16,400 nucleotides of DNA from an uncultured bacterium (lineage in GTDB: Bacteria; Verrucomicrobiota; Verrucomicrobiia; Opitutales; Intestinicryptomonadaceae): positions 1 through 16,400 of the forward strand of contig CAJMOT010000041.1 of the NCBI GenBank assembly GCA_905214995.1, given 5' to 3'. The notes under the pieces were generated by a model, which was given only the letters and a program-made list of their open reading frames with translations, was not told where the DNA came from and ran no database searches. Positions 7,599-14,189 of the stretch are shown piece after piece. Numbering within the stretch: the stretch's first letter is position 1; the number at the start of each line of letters is the position of its first letter. Made by a program: the position numbers and the translations under genes.

Positions 7599-8185
7599 AT
7601 CAGTATTTCAAATATTGCGTTGCCACGGGACGCGCTTTCGAACCGTCTTTCGCCGAACCGCGCGAAATTCCCGCGCGCCCCATGCCGCAAAACCCCGGAT
7701 CAAACCCCATGGAATTTAAACGCCTTATAAAAGAAGATTATTCGGGCGAAAGCAATAAAAATATTTCCCGTTCAAAGCTTTTTTTGGGAAATCCGAAACG
7801 GGAGATTTATTGGGAAATCCTCCGGCCGCGGGGAAACGCCTTCGCCTCCGTCGCAAAAAATATCTTCGCCTAACGCGCAATCCGCATGCAAATTTGCGGC
7901 AGCGCGCCCCGCTTCAAAAGGCCGGCGGAAAAGACGCAAGGCCGAACGGATTGGGAAAGACCGCAAGAGGGGCGGAAAGGCAGGCGGATGATTCGCAAAC
8001 CGCGCTCCGCGCCGGCCATTCTCCCGCCCTTCAGCGAAACAGTCTTGGCGCGCGGCTAAAAAAGGCGACAATAGGGCTCTCTTCTCCAATAAGAGAAATA
8101 TTACGGCGGAAGAGCCCATTGCCGCGCGCACTATCGGCAATTTCGCCGTCCGCGCCCAAGCTTACCCGCCCGACGCCCATGAGAT
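7599..8185. other. Long intergenic region upstream of rpsT with inverted and direct repeats
   Basis: This is 587 bases with no gene I can support. A possible -10 box for rpsT, TATAAG, lies on the minus strand at plus 7724-7729, without a good -35. An 11-bp direct repeat TTGGGAAATCC occurs at 7784-7794 and 7810-7820. Two competing stems lie at 7763-7803. A nested hairpin occupies 8074-8117: GGGCTCT with AGAGCCC, enclosing TTCTC with GAGAA. Open frames of 49 residues (minus, near 8180-8030) and 54 residues (plus 7709-7873) exist but look like no known protein. No tRNA fold was found: one GGTTCGAA on the minus strand near 7641 lacks pairing T-arm flanks. Confidence 0.5.
7757..7803 (-). terminator. 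Terminator-like hairpin with alternative stems
   Basis: On the minus strand ATTTCCC pairs with GGGAAAT (plus 7763-7792) directly before ATTTTTATT. The overlapping pair TCCCGTT with AACGGGA (plus 7766-7803) is an alternative stem ending in the same T-rich stretch. No supported gene lies immediately upstream, so it could end a small RNA, act in the rpsT leader, or be chance in an AT-rich patch. Confidence 0.35.
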
Positions 8186-8221
8186 AAAAAGCGGCTCCGG
8201 AGGGAATCGCCCGCGGACCGC
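8186..8221 (-). terminator. Terminator of the pseudopilin operon
   Basis: On the minus strand GCGGTCCG pairs with CGGAGCCGC, with one bulged G, across a 14-base loop, followed at once by TTTTT (plus 8186-8190). It begins three bases after the stop of the last gene in the operon. Confidence 0.7.
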
Positions 8222-8224
8222 CGC

Positions 8225-8704
8225 CTACGCGCCGCCCATTCCGAGGGCCTCGCGCAGCCTCTTCTGGAACTCCGGCATATCCTGCTGCGGCGGCGCATAC
8301 CCCTCAGTCTCCGGATTGAGCCCGAGCCTGCCGGCGGCGTCGAGCGCCCATTCCGCCCTGCCTCCGTCCGAAAATACTACATCTCCGCTCATGACGGTTC
8401 CCGGCCTCTGTATGGGGCTCACGGACACGCGCACGCCGCCGGAAGAGCCGGAATCGGGAACTTGGGCGTCCGCCCCATTTGCGTCGGCCCCCTCGGGCGC
8501 GGGAGAGGACTCAGCCGAATCGGGCGCGGCGGAATCGCCCGCGTCGGGAATTTCGGCGCCGATGTCGTCGATCAAAAACCGGACATCCATATACAGCATG
8601 TCGATTCCGAATTCGGACGAGATCAGTTTCTGGATTTCGGAGACTCCCCTGCCCTCGCCGACCCACTTTTTTACGGACTCTTTCTGACGTTCGCTAAGTT
8701 CCAT
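8225..8704 (-). CDS. Conserved-looking protein of unknown function, last gene of pseudopilin operon
   Basis: This is a 159-residue acidic protein I cannot assign to a named family. Three parts are visible. Residues 1-50 look helical (ELSERQKESVKKWVGEGRGV, then SEIQKLISSEFGIDMLYMDV and RFLIDD), with a helix-turn-helix-like SEIQKLISSEFGI. Residues 51-90 form a disordered linker rich in Ala, Ser, Pro, Asp and Glu. Residues 91-159 read as a small beta-rich module (VRVSVSPIQRPGTVMSGDVV, FSDGGRAEWALDAAGRLGL) ending in a helix (MPEFQKRLREAL). From memory, proteins of this layout occur in Opitutae-type Verrucomicrobiota, but I could not check. It has no signal peptide or membrane segment, so it is probably cytoplasmic. 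It starts four bases after the GspJ-like gene and is followed by the terminator. Confidence 0.85.
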   Translation of the reverse strand: MELSERQKESVKKWVGEGRGVSEIQKLISSEFGIDMLYMDVRFLIDDIGAEIPDAGDSAAPDSAESSPAPEGADANGADAQVPDSGSSGGVRVSVSPIQRPGTVMSGDVVFSDGGRAEWALDAAGRLGLNPETEGYAPPQQDMPEFQKRLREALGMGGA

Positions 8705-8708
8705 TGCA

Positions 8709-9845
8709 TTACTCCACGGGTTCCGACATAAATATCACGCGGCGCGTGACGGTGTTGCCGTGCGCGAGAACCAGTTCTTTGAATTTTTCAAGGCTCAAAT
8801 TCTGACCCTTCATAAGAGCGCGCATTTCCCGCGCGCCCGCGTCGGAAATGAACGTCATGGAGATGTCGGCGTACGCGAGCGTGCCGTTTTCCACTTCTGT
8901 CGGAGCGACAGACTCCTTTCCGCCGCCGGCCGCGTAGGAATAAAGCGGCTCTTCGACCAGAATCTTTTTGCCGACTGCAAAGCCGACTCCCGGCGGAACG
9001 AACGCGATCTTCTTTTTGGAAATGTTCGCCCCCGGCGTATACGCGGGGTTGTCGTAGGAAATCGCGAACCTCACCCTAAAATCCACAAGGTTCATCACGA
9101 GGAGGTTTTCCGGAGCGAGAGTCCACGTCTTCAAGTCCTGCATGGGCTGTTCGACGCCGTTTTCGTCTATGACCGTGCAGCGCTGCGCCCAAAGATTCAT
9201 TTGGAGCGCGTAGCGGTAGTCTTCCGACTCGTACGTGCCCTGCTTTTCGGGGCCCATGGCTTCGAGCACGGTGGACTTCGGATCGATCACGGCGCGGTAT
9301 AGGCCGTAAAATGCGTTGTACTGGCTCGCATTGGACGATTCGTCGCCGGCTCCGGGCAAAAACGGGCTCTTGACGCAAAGCTGGTATTTTATCGCGCATA
9401 CGCTCCCGGGAATCGGTATGGCGTTGGAGGGGTCGAGGACCGACGAGGATAGATTTTCCCTCGTATAGCGAGGCCTGAGCGACGTTGGGGAATAAAACAT
9501 TATTTCCGGCGGCCGCAACGGGGTGTCTTCAAGCTCGTTAGAGCCCGTCAGCATTCCGACATTTTGAGGGTACGCCACCTGCAGCCACGATCCGCCGTCC
9601 TTTTTAATCAGCAGGCTCTCCAAGTCGTCCTGAAGTATTCTGCCGACAACCCCCGCGTCGAAGTACGTCTGAAGCTGGCCGCTTGAACGGTTCCAAGTAT
9701 TTATAATGGCCGACGTGACGTAAAGCACGGCGACGACTATCAGGCTCATTATGGCGCTCGCCGCGAGGATTTCCACGAGCGTAAAGCCCGCCCTCGCAAA
9801 AGAGCCGCGCGCGCGGCGCAATGGAATGTTTCTTGAAATGTTCAT
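8709..9845 (-). CDS. GspJ/PilW-like minor pseudopilin
   Basis: A 378-residue type IV pilin-like protein. After a long basic leader of 20 residues comes the prepilin peptidase site AG|FTLVEI (Gly20, Phe21, Glu25 as the conserved +5 glutamate). The hydrophobic N-terminal helix follows (LAASAIMSLIVVAVLYVTSA). The large soluble domain has RILQDDLESLLIK, which resembles the segment after the helix in GspJ, where an R-x-x-x-D-L-x-x pattern is common. The size is well above typical GspJ (about 200), so the C-terminal domain is expanded. It should be inserted in the inner membrane, cleaved by PilD and built into the tip of a pseudopilus. It is the fifth pseudopilin in reading order, five bases downstream of the GspI-like gene. 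Confidence 0.82.
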   Translation of the reverse strand: MNISRNIPLRRARGSFARAGFTLVEILAASAIMSLIVVAVLYVTSAIINTWNRSSGQLQTYFDAGVVGRILQDDLESLLIKKDGGSWLQVAYPQNVGMLTGSNELEDTPLRPPEIMFYSPTSLRPRYTRENLSSSVLDPSNAIPIPGSVCAIKYQLCVKSPFLPGAGDESSNASQYNAFYGLYRAVIDPKSTVLEAMGPEKQGTYESEDYRYALQMNLWAQRCTVIDENGVEQPMQDLKTWTLAPENLLVMNLVDFRVRFAISYDNPAYTPGANISKKKIAFVPPGVGFAVGKKILVEEPLYSYAAGGGKESVAPTEVENGTLAYADISMTFISDAGAREMRALMKGQNLSLEKFKELVLAHGNTVTRRVIFMSEPVE

Positions 9846-9849
9846 CGTG

Positions 9850-10476
9850 TTATCGCATTTTTATAACTACATCGTCGTAAACGCGCCTCTGGACGTTCTG
9901 GCTCTCCTCGCCCATTCCGGAAATGATGTCGTCGCGGGGATCGGCGAGAATTTCCACCTTTATCGGCAGGTACGCCACCGCGTACATCTGGGAATCGCCC
10001 GGGAGCGCGCCGCCGCCGTATTCCGAAGAATCGCCAACCGTGATTTTTTCGCCCTTCAATCCCTCCTGATAGACCGAGACTAGCACCCTGTAAACCTCGC
10101 CCTCGGAACGTTTGAGATGCTCGCTGTCCGGCGGCATTCCGGACATCATGCCCTCCTGCTCCGAAGAGATGGTGACCAGGCTCGAATTGTCGGGATCGTC
10201 TGGATTCTGATATTCGTCCCAAAAATATATGACGTGCGGCTCGGTGGGATTCAAAACCCACTGGTAAACGGTGTCGAAATTCTTTTCTTTCAGAATGGTC
10301 TCGACATTCGCTATAAGGGTCACCGCCTTGTTTTGCTGGCGGATTTGGTTGATGTTGGCGGTAATCGCGGAAAGCAGACCTATCATCGACGATATGGCTA
10401 TCGCCATGACGCCGACGGCGAGCATGACTTCTACAAGGGTGAACGCGCCGCGTTTGATTTTAAGGGGAGTTCTCAT
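9850..10476 (-). CDS. GspI/PilV-like minor pseudopilin
   Basis: A 208-residue pilin-like protein with leader MRTPLKIKRGA and cleavage before FTLVEVMLAVGVMAIAISSM (Phe12, Glu16 at +5). The residue before the cut is Ala11, not the usual Gly. The FTLVEVMLAV pattern is characteristic of GspI/PilV. The helix continues with IGLLSAITANINQIRQQNKA. The soluble part is acidic with two glycine-rich runs and a VYRVLVSVYQEG strand. The frame extends upstream to 10548 through the previous gene; ATG 10476, one base after the previous stop, is the obvious start because it puts the cleavage site near the N terminus. Its position between GspH-like and GspJ-like genes matches the usual gspH-I-J order. Confidence 0.82.
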   Translation of the reverse strand: MRTPLKIKRGAFTLVEVMLAVGVMAIAISSMIGLLSAITANINQIRQQNKAVTLIANVETILKEKNFDTVYQWVLNPTEPHVIYFWDEYQNPDDPDNSSLVTISSEQEGMMSGMPPDSEHLKRSEGEVYRVLVSVYQEGLKGEKITVGDSSEYGGGALPGDSQMYAVAYLPIKVEILADPRDDIISGMGEESQNVQRRVYDDVVIKMR

Positions 10477-10477
10477 A

Positions 10478-11182
10478 TCACTGAATGGTTTCTTCCATTT
10501 CGCCGTAATCGGCGAACGGTATGGTATTGCCGAGGCGCCTGACGACAAAGCCCATCTGCGAGAACGCGTTGTCTACGAGCAAAACGCCCTTCGCATCGAG
10601 ATTTCCCGCCACGAGCATAACATATGCCCCGGGATTCAAGGAGAGCCCGTCAGAGGAAAACTGGTACGAATACCAGTCGCCGTTGCCCTCCGAGACGGAA
10701 AGCGGATGCGCCGAGGGGAACTCGCTGATTCCCACGCGGCTGAAAGCGCCGGAATACCCGTTGTTAAAAGTGCTCTTGTAAACGTCGGAATCCGACAGCC
10801 CGTTCTGAAGCTTCACCATTGTGGAGAACTCTCCCTCCGGCGGGACGAAAAACACGCCCTCGGGAAGCATTACGCCCCTGTTTAGCGCCACCCATCCCTT
10901 AACTTCGTCGTCGTCGCCCTTGACTTTATATATTACGCCTACCTGCCTGAGCTTGCGCGAGATATCGTCCCCGCGGTAAATGATCACGCGCGTTTCCGTC
11001 TGCCTTTTTATGGCGTTGGTGCGGGCTTCGTGAAAAGCCGCCATCATTGCCCTGTTGGCTGCGTACATCGGCTGGGCGGAATCTTTCATGTTGAGCATCG
11101 AAATCCCCGTGGACAGTATGGCGATAATGCCGATGACCACGAGCATCTCGATGAGGGTGAAAGCCTGTTTTGAGCTTCTCAT
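10478..11182 (-). CDS. GspH/FimT-like pseudopilin
   Basis: A 234-residue pilin-like protein. The short leader MRSSKQA is followed by FTLIEMLVVIGIIAILSTGI (Phe8, Glu12 at +5) and the amphipathic continuation AANRAMMAAFHEARTNAIKR, typical of GspH/FimT where the helix leads into a stretch of the type ARseAikrn. The residue at -1 is Ala, not Gly. The soluble domain contains TRVIIYRGDD and a long beta-rich region (GVIYKVKGDDDEVKGWVAL, GVMLPEGVFFVPPEG). GspH caps or initiates the pseudopilus with I, J and K. The gene starts 18 bases after the second GspG-like gene, and no Shine-Dalgarno is evident. Confidence 0.82.
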   Translation of the reverse strand: MRSSKQAFTLIEMLVVIGIIAILSTGISMLNMKDSAQPMYAANRAMMAAFHEARTNAIKRQTETRVIIYRGDDISRKLRQVGVIYKVKGDDDEVKGWVALNRGVMLPEGVFFVPPEGEFSTMVKLQNGLSDSDVYKSTFNNGYSGAFSRVGISEFPSAHPLSVSEGNGDWYSYQFSSDGLSLNPGAYVMLVAGNLDAKGVLLVDNAFSQMGFVVRRLGNTIPFADYGEMEETIQ

Positions 11183-11200
11183 AGGTATTGCGATGGCGGG

Positions 11201-11824
11201 TTACCAGGAGAATATGTCTTCGGCGCCCCATTCGGCCTTGGCGCTGCGGCCGTCTTTTTTGAGGGTAAACACTATGGCGCGCGCCCTGAGCCCGCGCTCC
11301 GGATTGGGAACTATGTCGCGCAGCTCGTCCGCGGGAATCCCGTCCGTCACCGTCGGGAAACCTTGTTTTATAAAGCCGTCGCCGTCGTTGTCGACGCAGA
11401 CATAAATGTTCGGATTTCCGAACCCGTCCACAATCTTCCACTTTTTCTTCAACTGGACGAGGTTGGAGGTGCTAAATTCCAAAAACTTGCGGCTCTTGCG
11501 GTTGTATTCCGCCCTGTCCGCCTGCGAGAGCTTCTTGCCGTCGCAGTCCACGCCGGTCACGGCCTTTACGAAGTTTTCGGCGTTGTTGCCGTCGTCGAGA
11601 TTCGTGCGATCGCGCGAGGTAAGAAAATTCGGGAAATACCCGTACTCGTCCTTGTATCGCTCCAGTCCGTTCACCATATTGGAGAACAGCGTCTTTGATG
11701 TCGCCTTTATCGCGTTTTTCTGGGCGTTGGAAATCATGGGCGTGAGCAGTCCGACGAGCACGCCTATTATGGAGATGACTATCATCAGTTCGATGAGCGT
11801 AAAACCTTGTTTTTCGGATTTCAT
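11201..11824 (-). CDS. GspG-like pseudopilin with Asp-rich loop
   Basis: A 207-residue pilin-like protein with leader MKSEKQG, cleavage before FTLIELMIVISIIGVLVGLL (Phe8, Glu12) and helix continuation TPMISNAQKNAIKATSKTLF. Like GspG it has a helix ending in a YKDEYGYFP stretch and a later DGFGNPNIYVCVDNDGDG segment. That segment corresponds in place to the DPWGNPY motif and calcium-binding loop of the major pseudopilin. The Asp-Asn-Asp-Gly-Asp-Gly run could bind calcium, which stabilises GspG in known systems, though the exact ligands here are unproven. An AAGGAA lies five bases before ATG 11824, a good ribosome binding site. It is the second of two GspG-like genes in the operon, separated from the first by 59 bases. 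Confidence 0.84.
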   Translation of the reverse strand: MKSEKQGFTLIELMIVISIIGVLVGLLTPMISNAQKNAIKATSKTLFSNMVNGLERYKDEYGYFPNFLTSRDRTNLDDGNNAENFVKAVTGVDCDGKKLSQADRAEYNRKSRKFLEFSTSNLVQLKKKWKIVDGFGNPNIYVCVDNDGDGFIKQGFPTVTDGIPADELRDIVPNPERGLRARAIVFTLKKDGRSAKAEWGAEDIFSW

Positions 11825-11883
11825 GCGGGTTCCTTTTCTTTCCTTTCAAATCGGGGGGTTGGGGTTTCTTTTAAATGCGAAGG

Positions 11884-12549
11884 CTATTCTTCCATGCCCT
11901 GAATTATGTTGTCGATATTTTCAGGCTCCGCCTGATAGTCGTCGATGTCGGGGATAATTCCCGTAGAATACATCGAGCGCACGTCCTTCTCCTTTCCGTC
12001 CGGGCCTTTCGAGAGCAGTATAAACCCCTGCCCGCGCCATGTGGCGGACTCCGTATTCAAGGTGTTGGCGGTATTGTAAAAATAAAGGTACGGCTCAAAC
12101 CACGGGTCGACAAAATACACCCCGCTCTTTTCCGGATCGACGTTTTCGAGGTGCGGATCGGAGGGATCCGCTATCGTGAGTTTGGAGACGTCGACAAACG
12201 GCCTGTTGTCCGCGCCGACATCGCTCATGACGATCTGCGCATTCTGGATTTTCGCGGCCATTTTTCCGGTCAGGCACTTGTAGAGATCGCCCGCCGCCTG
12301 CTTTTCGTTCCCTGAGGAGGTTATGCGCGGATATGTCTCGTACTGGTTGAAAAAGGCCTCTATGCCCGTGGCGATGAGGGCCATGTCGGACTTTGCTTTC
12401 GCGCGCCCCTGCGCCTCGCCGACAGTGCCGAGCATTTGCGTGGTAATCCCCATAAGCAGCACGATGATGCCTATGACGATCAAAATTTCTATAAGGGTAA
12501 AACCGCCTCTTTTGGCGGGGCTAAAAGGGGTAAAAGTATGGCTTTCCAT
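11884..12549 (-). CDS. GspG-like major pseudopilin, first gene of the operon
   Basis: A 221-residue pilin-like protein. The 16-residue leader ends KRGG, with cleavage before FTLIEILIVIGIIVLLMGIT (Phe17, Glu21 at +5). The conserved helix continues and is followed by IEAFFNQYETYPR, the place where GspG has a Y..YP element. The C-terminal half has VDPWFEPYLYFYN and a SKGPDG run. These correspond to the GspG DPWGxPYxY signature and the S.GpDG motif near its calcium site. This makes it the best candidate for the major pseudopilin subunit of the set. No Shine-Dalgarno precedes ATG 12549. The GspE, GspF and secretin partners are not in the window, so assembly must rely on genes elsewhere. Confidence 0.86.
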   Translation of the reverse strand: MESHTFTPFSPAKRGGFTLIEILIVIGIIVLLMGITTQMLGTVGEAQGRAKAKSDMALIATGIEAFFNQYETYPRITSSGNEKQAAGDLYKCLTGKMAAKIQNAQIVMSDVGADNRPFVDVSKLTIADPSDPHLENVDPEKSGVYFVDPWFEPYLYFYNTANTLNTESATWRGQGFILLSKGPDGKEKDVRSMYSTGIIPDIDDYQAEPENIDNIIQGMEE

Positions 12550-12561
12550 GTGTGAAAAAAA

Positions 12562-12590
12562 CGTCTAACCCCGCGTGGGGCGATTGTCAA
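12562..12590 (-). promoter_or_regulatory. Candidate promoter of the pseudopilin operon
   Basis: On the minus strand a perfect TTGACA (plus 12585-12590) is followed 17 bases later by TAGACG (plus 12562-12567), a poor -10. The spacer holds a small palindrome (CCCC ACGC GGGG). Transcription would start only some 7-13 bases before ATG 12549, giving a nearly leaderless message. The same hairpin followed by TTTTTTT could alternatively be a weak terminator for obg. Confidence 0.4.
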
Positions 12591-12606
12591 AGTTTTTAAG
12601 AGCGTT

Positions 12607-13605
12607 TTATGGAGATTTTTTGCAAATATCGTATATTTCAGACTTTAATTTTGAGATCCCCTCTTCCGACAGGCAGGATATCGGGATTATGTCGAGCCCA
12701 TTGTGCCTCTTCCTGAAATTTTTCAGGTTTCCGGCGGCGGCGTCTTCGTCCATCTTGTTGGCCGCCACTATTATTGGCTTTTTGAGAAGCTCCGGCGAAT
12801 ACAGGCCCAGCTCTTTCACGAGATTTTCGTAGTCGTCAGACGGGTCGCGCCCGTCGGTCCCCGCCATGTCCACCATCAGCACGAGCGCCTTGCATCGCTC
12901 TATGTGGCGCAGGAACTTGTGCCCCAACCCCCTGTTGTCGCTCGCTCCGTCGATGAGCCCGGGAATGTCGGCGAGCCTGAGCTTTTCGTAACGCTCCGGA
13001 TATTCGAGGGTGCCTATATTCACGTGAAGTGTCGTGAACGGGTACGCGCCGATTTTGGGGTTGGCGCGCGTTATTAGGGACACGAGCGACGACTTCCCCG
13101 CGTTGGGATAGCCCACGAGTCCCGCGTCGGCGATAGATTTCAGCACGAGCCTGAACTGGCCGCTCTCGCCCTCCGCCCCGTAGGTGAACTGGCGCGGAGC
13201 GCGGTTTGTGGAGCTCTTGAAATGCAGGTTGCCGAGCCCTCCCCTGCCGCCGCGCAGAAGCAGGATTTTCTCGTTGTGGCGCAGGATTTCGGCGACGACA
13301 GCGCCGTTTTCGGCATTGATTACGACTGTTCCCGGGGGAACGCGCAGACAGGCGTCCGCCCCCGACGCTCCGGTCTTCTGGCGGCCCATGCCGTCGCCGC
13401 CGTCGCCCGCGCTGAGATTCGGGGTGAAGGAATACTTTTCGAGGTCGGAGACGTTTTCGTCGCCGAGCGCGTAGACGTCGCCGCCCTTGCCCCCGTCGCC
13501 GCCGTCCGGCCCGCCGTAGGGAATGAACTTCTCGCGGCGAAATCCCGCGGAGCCCCTGCCCCCGTCGCCGGCTTTCAACATTACTGTGGCTTCGTCTACA
13601 AACAT
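12607..13605 (-). CDS. obg: Obg/CgtA GTPase, short form
   Basis: A 332-residue ribosome-associated GTPase involved in large-subunit assembly and stress response. The N-terminal glycine-rich Obg domain runs over residues 1-158 (FVDEATVMLKAGDGGRGSAG, GGPDGGDGGKGGDV, LRGGRGGLGNLHFKSS). The G domain has GYPNAGKSS (165-173, G1), FTTL (190-193, G2), DIPGLI (213-218, G3), NKMD (283-286, G4) and SCL (310-312, G5). The protein ends soon after G5, so it lacks the variable C-terminal extension (OCT or acidic tail) of some family members. rplU and rpmA, frequent upstream neighbours of obg, are not adjacent: a 584-base gap precedes it. Confidence 0.97.
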   Translation of the reverse strand: MFVDEATVMLKAGDGGRGSAGFRREKFIPYGGPDGGDGGKGGDVYALGDENVSDLEKYSFTPNLSAGDGGDGMGRQKTGASGADACLRVPPGTVVINAENGAVVAEILRHNEKILLLRGGRGGLGNLHFKSSTNRAPRQFTYGAEGESGQFRLVLKSIADAGLVGYPNAGKSSLVSLITRANPKIGAYPFTTLHVNIGTLEYPERYEKLRLADIPGLIDGASDNRGLGHKFLRHIERCKALVLMVDMAGTDGRDPSDDYENLVKELGLYSPELLKKPIIVAANKMDEDAAAGNLKNFRKRHNGLDIIPISCLSEEGISKLKSEIYDICKKSP

Positions 13606-14189
13606 TGCAAAAACCGAATTCCCCGAAAATGTCTCCGGAGATTCATCATACCCCGAGTATCGGACGCGCCGCGATTAAGTCAAGCCGCAACGCGCGCGGC
13701 GGCGGAATCGGAGGGAAAATTTTTCGGAGACAAATCCGTGCGGGAATTGTCGCATTGCATATGTGAAATGCCGCCTCCAAATCCGCCGCGGCAAAAACCG
13801 CACTCCTTTGCGCCTGCCCGCCGGCGGCGTTTCGTCGATCGCCCAAGCTGGCGCGTTCGAAAGCTGCTATCCGTCCCTCGCGAAGCCGCTCTTCACCCCC
13901 TCCCGACCGAGTTTTCCCGATAGCGTGGGGAACTCTGTGCATCCTCGCCGGAATTTCGATAGGGCTTGCGCTGCGCTCGGAAAGCGGCAAACGTTCTATG
14001 GAGCTTTCTCTTCTCCGGTATCCGCAGCCCCGAGCCCGCCCTCGCCGATTCCATCGTTCGGCTCGGGCTTTCCATGCTTTACGCCCGCGCCGCGGCGGAT
14101 ATCTCCAAAGCCTCAGCCGCCGCATTTCTGCCTTGCGCCATATGGCGCGCCTTCGCGACGCCGCCCAACCTGTGCGTTGCGGCGATGAA
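13606..14189. other. Gap between xseA and obg: strong hairpin, unresolved coding-like fragments
   Basis: This is 584 bases with no gene I can support. It contains a strong imperfect hairpin, AGCCCCGAGCC (14026-14036) with GGCTCGGGCT (14060-14069), ten pairs with one bulged C. Fragments with coding-like composition lie in different frames. On the plus strand near 13912-14010 a hydrophobic run GTLCILAGISIGLALRSESG is followed after a frame change by a run to about 14190 with DSIVRLGLSMLYARAAADIS. On the minus strand 36 codons continue in frame beyond the xseA stop. None has a full gene structure, and xseB is not present. Confidence 0.45.
13656..13683 (-). promoter_or_regulatory. Candidate promoter of obg
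   Basis: On the minus strand TTGACT (plus 13678-13683) and GATACT (plus 13656-13661) are spaced by 16 bases, about 45 bases before ATG 13605. The -10 box matches four of six consensus positions. A palindrome TCTCCGGAGA lies between it and the start codon. Confidence 0.4.

Noticed and set aside
7641..7660. Possible tRNA T arm (GGTTCGAA on the minus strand)
   Set aside because: The flanking bases do not pair to form a T stem, and there is no acceptor, D or anticodon arm nearby.
7709..7873. Plus-strand 54-codon open frame starting at ATG 7709
   Set aside because: No ribosome binding site and no recognisable family. It runs through the direct repeat and hairpin region and ends in an unstructured spacer.
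7772..8140. Minus-strand 122-codon open frame upstream of rpsT
   Set aside because: Composition looks random (Arg- and Phe-rich, no domains), and its stop lies inside a repeat hairpin.
8030..8180. Minus-strand 49-codon open frame (MGVGRVSLGADGEIA...)
   Set aside because: No Shine-Dalgarno, no family resemblance, and it overlaps the nested hairpin. It may be chance.
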